Of a stretch of 64,000 nt of DNA, positions 18,649-27,825 are shown piece by piece. A program made the translations under genes and the position numbers. The DNA comes from Piscinibacter sp. (lineage in GTDB: Bacteria; Pseudomonadota; Gammaproteobacteria; Burkholderiales; Burkholderiaceae_C), in the NCBI GenBank assembly GCA_017983795.1, contig JAGOAS010000001.1:62001-126000 (forward strand), given 5' to 3'. The number at the start of each line of letters is the position of its first letter. Position 1 is the first letter of the stretch. A model generated the notes under the pieces. It did no database searches, had not been told where the DNA came from, and saw only the letters and a list, made by a program, of their open reading frames with translations.

Positions 18649-19613
18649 ACGCCGGCGTCGAGCAGCATGCGCATGTTCACGGCGCCGACGAGCGCGCCGG
18701 AGGCGTCGACCACTGGCACCGCCGAGACGTGCTTGTGCTCCATCAGCTCGACGGCCTCCACGGCAAGCTGCTCGGGCCGCACGGAGGTGAAGCGGCGCGT
18801 CATCACGGCCTCGAGCGGCGTGGCGCGGATGTCGAGGTCGCGATCGAGCGTGCGCCGCAGGTCGCCGTCGGTGTAGACGCCGACGAGCTGCCCCGACGCA
18901 TCGAGCACGGTGACGAAACCCATGGCGCCGCGCGACATCGCCACGAGCGCCTCGCGGACGGTGGTGCCGGTGTTGCTGCGCGGAATGTCCTCGCCCGTGG
19001 CCATGATGTCGCCGATCGTCACCAGCAGCTTGCGCCCGAGCGTGCCGTGCGGATGCGTGGCCGCGAACATGTCGGCCGTGAACCCGCGCGCTTCGAGCAG
19101 GCACAGCGCGACTGCGTCGCCGAGTGCCAGCGTCAGCGTGGTGCTGGCGGTCGGGGCGAGGCCCAGCGGGCAGGCTTCTCGCTCCACCGCGGTGTCGATC
19201 AGCGCGTCGGCATGCTGCGCCAGCGGCGAGTCGGCAACGCCGGTCATCGCGATCACGCGGATGCCGTTGCGCTTCATGTAGGGCATCACGCGCAGCAGTT
19301 CGTCGCTCTTGCCCGATTGGGAGATCGCGATCACCACGTCGTCGGCAGTGATCATGCCGAGATCGCCGTGGCCCGCTTCGCCAGGGTGGACGAAGTGCGC
19401 CGGCGTGCCGGTGCTGGCCAGCGTCGCGGCGATCTTGCGGCCGATGTGGCCGGACTTGCCCATGCCCATCATCACCACGCGCCCCGACCGGCTCATGCCG
19501 AGCAGGATGTCGAGCACCTCGGTGAAGCGTCGGTCGAGCCGCCGGCGTGCGGCGACGATGGCCTCCGCCTCGGTGTCGAGGACGCGGCCGGCGAGAGCTA
19601 GGAGTCGTTCCAT
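18642..19613 (-). CDS. kdsD: D-arabinose-5-phosphate isomerase, KdsD/KpsF family
   Basis: This 323-residue enzyme interconverts ribulose-5-phosphate and arabinose-5-phosphate, the first step to Kdo for LPS or capsule. The N-terminal SIS domain shows MMGMGKSGHIGRKIAATLAS and HPGEAGHGDLGMI. ISQSGKSDELLR is the sugar-phosphate loop. Two CBS domains fill the C-terminal third (GFVTVLDASGQLVGVYTDGD and VSAVPVVDASGALVGAVN). The length fits KdsD. It ends the minus-strand rfb/export block, 41 bp after rfbC, consistent with a lipopolysaccharide-related unit. Confidence 0.92.
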   Translation of the reverse strand: MERLLALAGRVLDTEAEAIVAARRRLDRRFTEVLDILLGMSRSGRVVMMGMGKSGHIGRKIAATLASTGTPAHFVHPGEAGHGDLGMITADDVVIAISQSGKSDELLRVMPYMKRNGIRVIAMTGVADSPLAQHADALIDTAVEREACPLGLAPTASTTLTLALGDAVALCLLEARGFTADMFAATHPHGTLGRKLLVTIGDIMATGEDIPRSNTGTTVREALVAMSRGAMGFVTVLDASGQLVGVYTDGDLRRTLDRDLDIRATPLEAVMTRRFTSVRPEQLAVEAVELMEHKHVSAVPVVDASGALVGAVNMRMLLDAGVV

Positions 19614-19654
19614 CGCGGCTATTGTGCTTCGCGCGAGGCAGCGCCGCAGCTTCG

Positions 19655-20203
19655 TCAGTCGAAGACCTGCGCTGCGGTGAGGAGCAGACCCTGCATGTCC
19701 TTGGCCGACAGTGTGGGCGCCGCCGCGGCGGGCCAGGCGATGCCCAGCGCCGGGTCATCCCAGCGGATGCAGCGCTCGGCTGCTGGCGTGTAGTAGTTGG
19801 TCGTCTTGTAGAGGAAGTCGGCCGAGTCGCTGAGCACGATGAAGCCGTGTGCGATGCCCTCTGGCAGCCACAGCTGCCGATGGTTCTCCGCACTGAGCTC
19901 GACGCCGACCCACTTCCCGAAGCTCGGGCTGCCGCGGCGCACGTCCACTGCCACGTCGAACACCCGCCCGCTGGTCACGCGCACCAGCTTGCCCTGCGCG
20001 TGCGGTGGCAACTGGTAGTGCAGGCCGCGCAGCACGCCTTTGGCCGAACGCGAGTGGTTGTCCTGCACGAACTCGACATGGCGGCCGACCGCTTCGTCGA
20101 AGGCCTTCTGGTTGAAGCTCTCCATGAAGAAGCCGCGCTCGTCGCCGAACACCTTGGGCTCGAGGATCAGCACGCCGGCAATGGCGGTGGGCGTCACCTT
20201 CAT
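19655..20203 (-). CDS. rfbC: dTDP-4-dehydrorhamnose 3,5-epimerase
   Basis: This 182-residue cupin-fold epimerase carries out the third step of dTDP-L-rhamnose synthesis. It shows LEPKVFGDERGFFMESFNQ, the active-site His in GVLRGLHYQLPP, and GIAHGFIVLSDSADFLYKTT. The ATG at 20203 shares one base with the rfbA stop (TGATG), so translation is coupled. rfbD and rfbB of the same pathway lie beyond the two export genes on the same strand. Confidence 0.95.
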   Translation of the reverse strand: MKVTPTAIAGVLILEPKVFGDERGFFMESFNQKAFDEAVGRHVEFVQDNHSRSAKGVLRGLHYQLPPHAQGKLVRVTSGRVFDVAVDVRRGSPSFGKWVGVELSAENHRQLWLPEGIAHGFIVLSDSADFLYKTTNYYTPAAERCIRWDDPALGIAWPAAAAPTLSAKDMQGLLLTAAQVFD

Positions 20204-21087
20204 CAGTACACCCGTTCCTTCAGCAGCCGCGCGAGGTACTGCCCGTAGCCGTTCTTGAGCATCGGCTGCGCGAGCTTCTGCAACTGCTGCGCATCGATCC
20301 AGCCCGCACGCCAGGCGATCTCCTCGGGGCAGGCCACCTTCAGGCCCTGGCGTTTCTCCAGCGTGGCGATGAACTGGCCGGCTTCCATCAGGCTGTCGTG
20401 CGTGCCCGTGTCCAGCCAGGCGTAGCCGCGGCCCATGATCTCGACGTCGAGCTGGCCCTGCGCGAGGTAGCGCGCATTGACGTCGGTGATCTCGAGCTCG
20501 CCGCGCGCCGAGGGTTTGATGCTGGCGGCGATGTCGCAGACCTGGTCGTCGTAGAAGTACAGGCCGGTGACGGCGTAGTTGCTCTTGGGCGCCTTGGGCT
20601 TCTCCTCGATGCTCAGCGCGCGCTTGTCCGGCCCGAACTCGACCACGCCGTAGCGCTCGGGGTCGGTCACGTGGTAGGCGAACACGGTCGCGCCGGCGCT
20701 GCGCTGGGCTGCGTTGGTGAGCAGGCGCTGGAAGTCGTGGCCGTAGAAGATGTTGTCGCCCAGAACCAGTGCGCTCGGGTGCCCGTCGACGAACTCGCGG
20801 CCGAGGATGAAGGCTTGCGCCAGTCCGTCGGGGCTGGGCTGCACGCAGTAGCGGATCGCCAGGCCCCATTGCGAGCCGTCGCCGAGCAGGGCCTCGAAGC
20901 GCGGCGTGTCCTGCGGCGTGCTGATCAGCAGGATCTCGCGGATGCCCGCGAGCATCAGCGTTGCCAGCGGGTAGTACACCATCGGCTTGTCGTACACCGG
21001 CAGCAGTTGCTTGCTCATCGCCAGCGTGGCGGGGTGCAGCCGAGTGCCGGAGCCTCCAGCGAGGATGATGCCCTTGCGCTTGCTCAT
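20203..21087 (-). CDS. rfbA: glucose-1-phosphate thymidylyltransferase
   Basis: This 294-residue nucleotidyltransferase makes dTDP-glucose from dTTP and glucose-1-phosphate, the entry step to dTDP-rhamnose. The signature is [16 protein letters not shown] followed by [28 protein letters not shown] and [16 protein letters not shown] are also typical. Length and motifs are those of RmlA/RfbA. It lies 13 bp downstream of the Wzz-like gene and overlaps rfbC. Confidence 0.96.
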   Translation of the reverse strand: MSKRKGIILAGGSGTRLHPATLAMSKQLLPVYDKPMVYYPLATLMLAGIREILLISTPQDTPRFEALLGDGSQWGLAIRYCVQPSPDGLAQAFILGREFVDGHPSALVLGDNIFYGHDFQRLLTNAAQRSAGATVFAYHVTDPERYGVVEFGPDKRALSIEEKPKAPKSNYAVTGLYFYDDQVCDIAASIKPSARGELEITDVNARYLAQGQLDVEIMGRGYAWLDTGTHDSLMEAGQFIATLEKRQGLKVACPEEIAWRAGWIDAQQLQKLAQPMLKNGYGQYLARLLKERVY

Positions 21088-21100
21088 GATCGCGTTCTCG

Positions 21101-22234
21101 TCAAGCGACGGCGCGCGGTTCGAGGCTCAGGCGACGAAGACCAGCGATGACGACGACCACGCAGGATGCGAGCAGGGCCAGCAAGGCTGCCGCCACGGTG
21201 ATCAGGCCGCGCTTCGGCCCCGCCTTGAGCTCGGGCGGCTGCGCCGCATCGACCACCTGGATCAGTGCGCCCTCGCGGCTCTCGTCGACCTTCGCCAGTT
21301 CGTACTGCTTGACGAAGATGTCGAACAGGGCTTCCTGGTACTTGAACTCGCGGTACCTGTCGATGTAGTCGGAGCCGCCGCGGCCGTCGTCCTGCCGCTC
21401 GGCGCGCGCCACCTGCTCGCGCAAGGCGGCGAGCGCCGCCTGCTGCTGCATCACCTCGGGCGTGTGCTCCGCCAGCATGCGGCGCAGCGTCTGCAGCTTC
21501 ACCTCGGCCGCCGTGGCCTGGGCGCGCAGCCGCGCGTAGCTCTCGGCGGCCGTCTTGGGCTCGACCTTCAGCGCGCCCTGGCTGATGCCGCTCTCTTCGA
21601 GCGCGTTCTGCGCCTTGGCCAGACGCTCCTTGGTCTGCGCGAGTTGCTGCTCGAAGAACATGCGGCGCTGCTGGGCCTCCGAGACGGCCAGCGAGTTCGT
21701 CATCTGGCGCAACTGGTCGACGTAGGCGTTGGCCATGGCCGCCGCGCGTTGCGACTCGCGGTCGTCCACATCCACCGTGATCAGGCCGTCCTTCTTGCCG
21801 ACGTTGATGCGCACGTTGTCGCGCAGCTTCTTGCGCGTGTCCTGCCGGTACTCCTTCTCGTAGACCAATTGCAGCTTGAACTGGTCGATGATGCGGTCAC
21901 TCACCGTCGTGCTCTGCATCAGCGCCACGTACTGGTCGGCCGGGCTCTTCACGTTGGCGAGGCCGCCCGCGAGCCCGGCCAGTGCGCCGAGTTGCGAGAT
22001 GGCTGCCGCGGCGGAGCTCTGCTGTTGCTGCGGCGGCAGGATCACCGCGCTGGCCGTGTACCACTTGGGCAGCAGGCTGGCCACGCCGAAAGCCAGCACG
22101 CCGGCGGCCACGGTGGCAGCGGCGATCAGCTTCTTGCGCGCCGCCAGCATCGAGATGAGCTCGACGAGAGAGATGCCTTCATCCTCGCCGTCGCTCCAGT
22201 CGTCCTGCACGGACGCACGCACCTTGTCGGTCAT
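21101..22234 (-). CDS. wzz: Wzz-type chain-length determinant / polysaccharide co-polymerase
   Basis: This 377-residue inner-membrane protein has two transmembrane helices, at about 35-55 ([20 protein letters not shown]) and about 350-370 ([20 protein letters not shown]). A long periplasmic segment lies between them, rich in coiled coil ([20 protein letters not shown] and onward). Wzz-family proteins set glycan chain length, and the adjacent SLBB exporter gene suggests a co-polymerase/export pair. There is no C-terminal tyrosine-kinase domain. It starts 7 bp after the SLBB gene. Confidence 0.85.
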   Translation of the reverse strand: MTDKVRASVQDDWSDGEDEGISLVELISMLAARKKLIAAATVAAGVLAFGVASLLPKWYTASAVILPPQQQQSSAAAAISQLGALAGLAGGLANVKSPADQYVALMQSTTVSDRIIDQFKLQLVYEKEYRQDTRKKLRDNVRINVGKKDGLITVDVDDRESQRAAAMANAYVDQLRQMTNSLAVSEAQQRRMFFEQQLAQTKERLAKAQNALEESGISQGALKVEPKTAAESYARLRAQATAAEVKLQTLRRMLAEHTPEVMQQQAALAALREQVARAERQDDGRGGSDYIDRYREFKYQEALFDIFVKQYELAKVDESREGALIQVVDAAQPPELKAGPKRGLITVAAALLALLASCVVVVIAGLRRLSLEPRAVA

Positions 22235-22241
22235 GGATTGG

Positions 22242-24167
22242 TCACTTCAGCGTCTTGATGGCCGCCGCGCCCAGGCCGAACTGCGCGAGGATCTGCGTCC
22301 ATTCCTTGGCATTCTGAACCCAGGTCGTTTTGCCGACTTCCTCGGGCACGAAGATCGTGTCGCCCGGCTGCGCCGCGACGCCACCGAGGGAACCGCCCCC
22401 GAACCAGCCGCTGTCCTGGCGGGCGCTGACCACGCTGCCGTTGGCGCGCAGCACGAACACGCTCTCGGCGTCGGCGCCGCGCGTCGGGCCGCCGGCGAGC
22501 TTGAGGAAGTCGTCGATACTCTTGCCCTGTGCGTAGAGGTAGCTGCCGCCGTTGAAGACGCTGCCGAATACGCCCACGGTGTTGGGGCGCGCCGGCACGT
22601 AGAGGCTGTCGCCGTCTTCGAGAGCCAGCGCGGGCAGTTCGGGGGCAGCAGGGTTGAGCTGCAGCACCACGCGGCCGGTGGGCTTCACCTCGCGCAGCCG
22701 CTGGATGAGCACCGACGAGCCGCTGCCGACGGCGGCTTGCGCGGCGGCTTCGTCGGCAGTCAAGGCCTTGCGGGTGTAGGCCGCCTTGGCGAACTCGACT
22801 TCGAGGTCGCGCAGCGCGCGCTCGTAGTTTTCCTGCTGGGTGTTGCGCACGCTCTCGCGGGCGAACTCCGTACCGAAGAGGTAGGCCAGCGGCGTCAGGC
22901 CGCCGGCGGCGCGCAAGGCATCGGCCAGCGTGCTCTCGGGCGGCAGCACGTACTCGCCGGGCCGCACGACTTCGCCTTCCACGCGGATGCGCTTGTTTTG
23001 CAGCTGAGTCGACAGGCGCGCGTCGACCTGGCTGAAGGCGCGCAAGACGTCGCCGCTCTCGAGGCTGCGCTTGCCTTCGTCGGGCCAGCGCAGTTGGGCG
23101 ATGCGCTGGCCGTCGCGATCGGCGAGGCTCTCGATCGTCAGGCGCGAGCGATCCGCCACGGCGGTGAAGCCGCCGGCCATGGCCAGCACGTCCTGCGCGG
23201 TGTCGCCCGCCTTGAGCTCGAACACGGCCGGCTTGTTGACGCTGCCGATCAGGCCGACCTGCGGGCCCACCGCTCCGATGTAGATCACGTCCTCGGCCTG
23301 CACGATGCGGTCGGCCGACTTGTCGCCCTTGAGCAGCAGGTCGTAGAGGTCGAAGCTGGCGACCGTCTGGCCGCCGCGGCGCAGCTCGATCTTGCGGTAG
23401 CTGCCGGCCGAGGATGGCCCACCCGAGCGCATCAGCACGTTGACGATGGTCGACAGGCTCGTCACGTGGTGCGCGCCGGGCCGCTTGGCGAAGCCGGTCA
23501 CGTAGACACGCACGCTGCGCAGCTGGCCGAGGCCGACGCTGAGCTGGAAGTTCTTGAACACCTGGCCGACGCGGCGGCCGACGACGTCGGGCAGATCGGC
23601 ATAGCGCGTGCCGGCCACCATGAAGCTGCCGACGCGCGGCAGGCTGATGCGGCCGGAGCGGTCGACGGCGGTGCGCACGTCGGCATCGACGCTACCCCAC
23701 AGCGTGATCTGCAGTTCGTCGCCGGGGGCGATGATGTAGTCGGCCGGAACGAGCGCGGCGTTGTCGGGAGTCGCCATCGACTGGCCGCCGAGGATCACGT
23801 CGGCGCCGAAGCGGCGGATGTCCGGCTGGGTGCTGTCGGCAGCAGGCGGCCGGGTACCATCGCGCAGGGCGGTCTGGCTCGCGACGGTGCGCGACTCCTC
23901 GATGCCGGCGAGCTTGCGCACGTAGCGTTCGAAATCGTCCGGCACGTAGGGGGCCGGCTCGGGCGGAACGCGATACAGCTGTTGCGAGCCCGGCTGGGCC
24001 ACGACGCCGGTATCGCGTTCGATCTGGGCTGAAGCAGGCATCCCCTGTCGCAGGCGGATCGGCGAGCCGGTCGTGGTGCCAGCAGCTTCGTTGCCGACCT
24101 GCAGCGGGTCGACCTGCGCCTGCGCAGCGCTTGCCGCGAGCAGCAGCATCCAGATGATGTGACGCAT
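22242..24167 (-). CDS. polysaccharide export protein with SLBB repeats, Wza-like
   Basis: This 641-residue protein begins with a Sec signal peptide (MRHIIWMLLLAASAAQAQ) and cleavage after AQA. The polysaccharide-export (Poly_export) domain is visible as YIIAPGDELQITLWGSVD and VDRSGRISLPRVGSFMVAG. Several SLBB-like segments follow, such as RVEGEVVRPGEYVLPPES and VGVFGSVFNGGSYLYAQGKS. It should form an outer-membrane/periplasmic export channel. No lipobox Cys is seen after the signal, unlike classical Wza. The C-terminus ends in an amphipathic helix. It pairs with the Wzz-like gene downstream. Confidence 0.88.
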   Translation of the reverse strand: MRHIIWMLLLAASAAQAQVDPLQVGNEAAGTTTGSPIRLRQGMPASAQIERDTGVVAQPGSQQLYRVPPEPAPYVPDDFERYVRKLAGIEESRTVASQTALRDGTRPPAADSTQPDIRRFGADVILGGQSMATPDNAALVPADYIIAPGDELQITLWGSVDADVRTAVDRSGRISLPRVGSFMVAGTRYADLPDVVGRRVGQVFKNFQLSVGLGQLRSVRVYVTGFAKRPGAHHVTSLSTIVNVLMRSGGPSSAGSYRKIELRRGGQTVASFDLYDLLLKGDKSADRIVQAEDVIYIGAVGPQVGLIGSVNKPAVFELKAGDTAQDVLAMAGGFTAVADRSRLTIESLADRDGQRIAQLRWPDEGKRSLESGDVLRAFSQVDARLSTQLQNKRIRVEGEVVRPGEYVLPPESTLADALRAAGGLTPLAYLFGTEFARESVRNTQQENYERALRDLEVEFAKAAYTRKALTADEAAAQAAVGSGSSVLIQRLREVKPTGRVVLQLNPAAPELPALALEDGDSLYVPARPNTVGVFGSVFNGGSYLYAQGKSIDDFLKLAGGPTRGADAESVFVLRANGSVVSARQDSGWFGGGSLGGVAAQPGDTIFVPEEVGKTTWVQNAKEWTQILAQFGLGAAAIKTLK

Positions 24168-24259
24168 GGTGTGCGAGTGCCTTCAGGTCTGAGCGAGACG
24201 ATGCCGCGAGCCGGGTCGGCGGCAGTCACCGAGCAAAGCGCGGATTCTAGTCGGGGGCC

Positions 24260-25168
24260 TCAACGCCCCAGCACCTCTGTGAGCATGCGCTCCACACCGG
24301 CGCGCCAATCGGGCAACACCAGGCCGAAGTGCTCGCGCAGCTTGGCGCTGCTCAGCCGCGAGTTGAGCGGCCGGCGCGCCGGCGTGGGGAAGGCGCTGGT
24401 CGGCACCGCCTCGATCGCACCTTCGGCTACTTTCAAGGGCACACCCGCGGTGCGCGCGAATGCGATCACGTGGCTGGCATAGCCGTGCCAGCTCGTCTCG
24501 CCGGCGGCGACCGCGTGATAGCTGCCGGCCAGCGACGCATCGGTGCGCGCGGCGCGGATCATGTGTGCGCTCAGGTCGGCGAGCAGGTCGGCGCCGGTGG
24601 GCGCGCCGATCTGGTCGGCTATCACCTTCAGCGCCTCGCGCTCCTGCGCCAGCTTGAGCATGGTGCGCGCGAAGTTGCCGCCGCGCGCGCCGTAGACCCA
24701 GCTGGTGCGCAGGATCAGGTGGCGGCAGCCGCTCGCGCGGATGGCCTCTTCGCCTTCGAGCTTGGTCTGGCCGTAGACGTTGAGCGGGCCGGTGGGCGCG
24801 TCTTCGTCGCGCGGCGTGCTGCCGCTGCCGTCGAACACGTAGTCGGTGCTGTAGTGCAGCAGCCAGGCGCCGCGCGCCGCGGCCTCGCGTGCCAGCACGG
24901 CCGGGCTGGTGGCGTTGAGGGCGCGCGCCAGCTCGGGCTCGCTCTCGGCCTTGTCGACGGCGGTGTGCGCGGCGGCATTGACGATCACGTCGGGCGCCAC
25001 GGCACGCACGGTGGCGGCGAGCGATTCGGGCTTCGAGAAATCGGCGGTCAGCGGCCCGGGGCTGTCGAAGTCGAGCGCGACCACTTCGCCCAGCGGCGCC
25101 AGCGAGCGCTGCAACTCCCAGCCGACCTGGCCGTTCTTGCCCAGCAGCAGGATCTTCATGCGGCTCAT
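24260..25168 (-). CDS. rfbD: dTDP-4-dehydrorhamnose reductase
   Basis: This 302-residue SDR enzyme performs the last step of dTDP-L-rhamnose synthesis. The NAD(P) motif is ILLLGKNGQVGWELQ. NAAAHTAVDKAESEP, LLHYSTDYVFDG and YGQTKLEGEEA (YxxxK catalytic pair) follow. A second ATG three codons in (25159) is an equally good start and gives the common MKILLLG N-terminus. It follows rfbB by 7 bp. About 90 bp without a gene separate it from the SLBB gene. Confidence 0.95.
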   Translation of the reverse strand: MSRMKILLLGKNGQVGWELQRSLAPLGEVVALDFDSPGPLTADFSKPESLAATVRAVAPDVIVNAAAHTAVDKAESEPELARALNATSPAVLAREAAARGAWLLHYSTDYVFDGSGSTPRDEDAPTGPLNVYGQTKLEGEEAIRASGCRHLILRTSWVYGARGGNFARTMLKLAQEREALKVIADQIGAPTGADLLADLSAHMIRAARTDASLAGSYHAVAAGETSWHGYASHVIAFARTAGVPLKVAEGAIEAVPTSAFPTPARRPLNSRLSSAKLREHFGLVLPDWRAGVERMLTEVLGR

Positions 25169-25175
25169 GCGACGC

Positions 25176-26234
25176 TCAGCGCGCGGCGTAGTTGGTCGCC
25201 ACCCAGTCGCGGTAGCTGCCGCTCTGCACGTGAGCCACCCAGTCGGCGTTGTCCAGGTACCAGCGTACCGTCTTGCGGATGCCGCTCTCGAAGGTCTCGG
25301 CCGGGCGCCAGCCGAGTTCGCGTTCGATCTTGCGTGCGTCGATGGCGTAGCGGCGGTCGTGGCCGGGGCGGTCGCTGACGTGGGTGATCAGGCGCGTGTA
25401 GGAGCCGGCCGCATCGGGGCGCATCTCGTCGAGCAGCGCGCAGATGCTGCGCACGATCTCGATGTTGGGGCGCTCGTTCCAGCCGCCGACGTTGTAGGTC
25501 TCGCCGACGCGGCCCTTGGCCAGCACGGCGCGGATCGCCGCGGCGTGGTCCTTCACGTAGAGCCAGTCGCGCACCTGCATGCCGTCGCCGTAGACCGGCA
25601 GCGGCTTGCCCGCCAGCGCGTTGACGATCATCAGCGGGATCAGCTTCTCGGGGAAGTGATAGGGCCCGTAGTTGTTCGAGCAGTTGGTGGTCAGCACCGG
25701 CAGGCCGTAGGTGTGGTGCCAGGCGCGCACGAGGTGGTCGCTGGCCGCCTTGCTGGCCGAGTAGGGGCTGTTGGGCTCGTAGGGGTTGGTCTCGGTGAAG
25801 GCGGGGTCGCCGGCTTTGAGCGAACCGTAGACCTCGTCGGTGGAGACGTGGTGGAAGCGGAACGCTTCCTTCTCCCCGGCCGGCAGCGCCGACCAGTGCG
25901 CCCGCACCGCTTCGAGCAGCGTGTAGCTGCCTTCGATGTTCGTCTTGATGAAGGCGCCGGGGCCGTGGATGCTGCGGTCGACGTGGCTCTCGGCGGCGAA
26001 GTGGATCACCGCGCGCGGGCGGTGCTCGGCGAGCAGGCGGTCGAGCAGGGCGCGGTCGCAGATGTCGCCCTTGACGAAGACGTGGCGCGCGTCGCCCTGC
26101 AGCGACTTCAGGCTCTCGAGGTTGCCGGCGTAGGTGAGGGCGTCGAGGTTGAGCACCGGTTCGCCGGTGGCGGCGATCCAGTCGAGCACGAAGTTGGCAC
26201 CGATGAAGCCGGCGCCGCCGGTGACGAGGATCAT
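25176..26234 (-). CDS. rfbB: dTDP-glucose 4,6-dehydratase
   Basis: This 352-residue SDR dehydratase converts dTDP-glucose to the 4-keto-6-deoxy sugar. The N-terminal [14 protein letters not shown] binds [12 protein letters not shown] carries the catalytic Thr-Asp-Glu and [15 protein letters not shown] the Tyr/Lys pair. It is the first gene of the minus-strand block and reads away from rhlE. The 95-bp gap between them must hold the promoter of this block. Confidence 0.96.
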   Translation of the reverse strand: MILVTGGAGFIGANFVLDWIAATGEPVLNLDALTYAGNLESLKSLQGDARHVFVKGDICDRALLDRLLAEHRPRAVIHFAAESHVDRSIHGPGAFIKTNIEGSYTLLEAVRAHWSALPAGEKEAFRFHHVSTDEVYGSLKAGDPAFTETNPYEPNSPYSASKAASDHLVRAWHHTYGLPVLTTNCSNNYGPYHFPEKLIPLMIVNALAGKPLPVYGDGMQVRDWLYVKDHAAAIRAVLAKGRVGETYNVGGWNERPNIEIVRSICALLDEMRPDAAGSYTRLITHVSDRPGHDRRYAIDARKIERELGWRPAETFESGIRKTVRWYLDNADWVAHVQSGSYRDWVATNYAAR

Positions 26235-26317
26235 GAAACGGGTCCGCGTGGGTGGCAGGGAACCGATGATTCTAGGTGGCGCTTCGGGTGTTCCCGGGGG
26301 TTGTCAGGCCCAGGGGC

Positions 26318-26323
26318 GATAAT
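26318..26323 (+). promoter_or_regulatory. -10-like element close to the rhlE start
   Basis: GATAAT lies 6 bases before the rhlE ATG. Transcription would then begin at or next to the A of the ATG. No well-spaced -35 is visible (TTGTCA at 26301 is too near), so this is only a candidate. Confidence 0.3.
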
Positions 26324-26329
26324 TCGCAA

Positions 26330-27802
26330 ATGAGTGACCCCACCCCCGGCGACGCCGCCCCCGACGTCGCGACCCCCGCGCCGGCCCGTTTCGACACCCT
26401 GCCGCTGGACGAGAAGCTGCTGCGCGCGGTGGCCGATTCCGGCTACCAGACCATGACGCCCATCCAGGCCAAGGCGATTCCGATCGTGCTGGCCGGGCGC
26501 GACGTGATGGGCGCGGCGCAGACCGGCACCGGCAAGACCGCCGCGTTCTCGATCCCGCTGCTGCAGAAGATGCTCAGGCACGAGAACCCCAGCATGTCGC
26601 CGGCGCGCCACCCGGTGCGCGCGCTGGTGCTGGCGCCCACGCGCGAGCTGGCCGACCAGGTGGCCAACAACGTCAAGCAGTATTCCAAGTTCACCAAGCT
26701 GCGCGCCGCCGTGGTGTTCGGCGGCATCGACATGAAGCCGCAGACGCTCGAGCTGAAGGCCGGCGTCGAGGTGCTGATCGCCACGCCGGGCCGGTTGCTC
26801 GACCACATCGAGGCGAAGAACGCGGTGCTGAACCAGGTCGAGTATGTGGTGCTCGACGAAGCCGACCGCATGCTCGACATCGGCTTCCTGCCCGACCTGC
26901 AGCGCATCCTCAGCTACCTGCCCAAGCAGCGCCAGACGCTGCTGTTCTCGGCCACCTTCTCCAACGAGATCAAGCGCCTGGCCGAGAGCTACCTGCAGGA
27001 TCCGGTGCTGGTCGAGGTGGCGCGGCCCAACGCCACCGCCTCGACGGTGGAGCAGCGCTTCTTCAGCGTCGCCTCCGACGACAAACGCCGCGCCGTGCTC
27101 AAGCTGCTCAAGGATCGTTCGATCTCGCAGGCGATCGTGTTCGTCAACTCCAAGCTCGGCTGCGCGCGCCTGGCGCGTTCCTTCGAGCGTGATGGCCTGC
27201 GCACCAACGCGCTGCACGGCGACAAGAGCCAGGACGAGCGGCTCAAGGCGCTCGACGCCTTCAAGCGCGGCGAGGTCGACGTGCTGGTGGCCACCGACGT
27301 GGCGGCGCGCGGGCTGGACATCGCCGACCTGCCGGCGGTCTTCAACTTCGACGTGCCCTTCAACGCCGAGGACTATGTGCACCGCATCGGCCGCACCGGC
27401 CGTGCCGGCGCCTCGGGCCTGGCGTTCACGCTGGTGGCGCGCGAGGACATGCGCAACGTCGGCGACATCGAGAAGCTGATCAAGAAGAAGATCGAGATCG
27501 AGCCCTTCGAGCTCGACGAGGCGCCGCCGCGGCGCGAGCGCTACCGCGAACGCGAACGGGACCGCGACGACGAGCGCCCGGCGCGGGCCGCGCCTGCGCG
27601 GACCAGCGCGCCGGCCCGGCCGGCCGACCCGCTGTTCGACCAGCCCTACGTGCCCAGCGCCCCCGAGGTGAAGCCGGCCTGGGACCAGAAGGCCGCCACG
27701 CCCGCGCCGCGCGGCCATTCGCCCTACATCAAGGCGAAGAAGAAGGTGGCGGCGCTGTTCGGCGCCAAGAAGACGCCCGACGAGGAAGTGTCCTCGTCCT
27801 GA
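26330..27802 (+). CDS. rhlE: DEAD-box RNA helicase, RhlE type
   Basis: This 490-residue ATP-dependent RNA helicase shows all motifs in order: the Q-motif region (YQTMTPIQAKAIP), AQTGTGKTAAFSIP, PTRELADQV, TPGRLLDHIE, VLDEADRMLDIGF, FSATFSNEIK, then domain 2 with VFVNSKLGCARLAR, ATDVAARGLDI and HRIGRTGRAG. The C-terminal tail is basic and Arg/Glu/Pro-rich, as in RhlE proteins that act in ribosome assembly and RNA turnover. No Shine-Dalgarno is seen before the ATG, and a -10-like GATAAT ends only 6 bases upstream. Confidence 0.95.
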   Translation: MSDPTPGDAAPDVATPAPARFDTLPLDEKLLRAVADSGYQTMTPIQAKAIPIVLAGRDVMGAAQTGTGKTAAFSIPLLQKMLRHENPSMSPARHPVRALVLAPTRELADQVANNVKQYSKFTKLRAAVVFGGIDMKPQTLELKAGVEVLIATPGRLLDHIEAKNAVLNQVEYVVLDEADRMLDIGFLPDLQRILSYLPKQRQTLLFSATFSNEIKRLAESYLQDPVLVEVARPNATASTVEQRFFSVASDDKRRAVLKLLKDRSISQAIVFVNSKLGCARLARSFERDGLRTNALHGDKSQDERLKALDAFKRGEVDVLVATDVAARGLDIADLPAVFNFDVPFNAEDYVHRIGRTGRAGASGLAFTLVAREDMRNVGDIEKLIKKKIEIEPFELDEAPPRRERYRERERDRDDERPARAAPARTSAPARPADPLFDQPYVPSAPEVKPAWDQKAATPAPRGHSPYIKAKKKVAALFGAKKTPDEEVSSS

Positions 27803-27825
27803 TCGGCGCGGCGCTCAGGCGTCGA

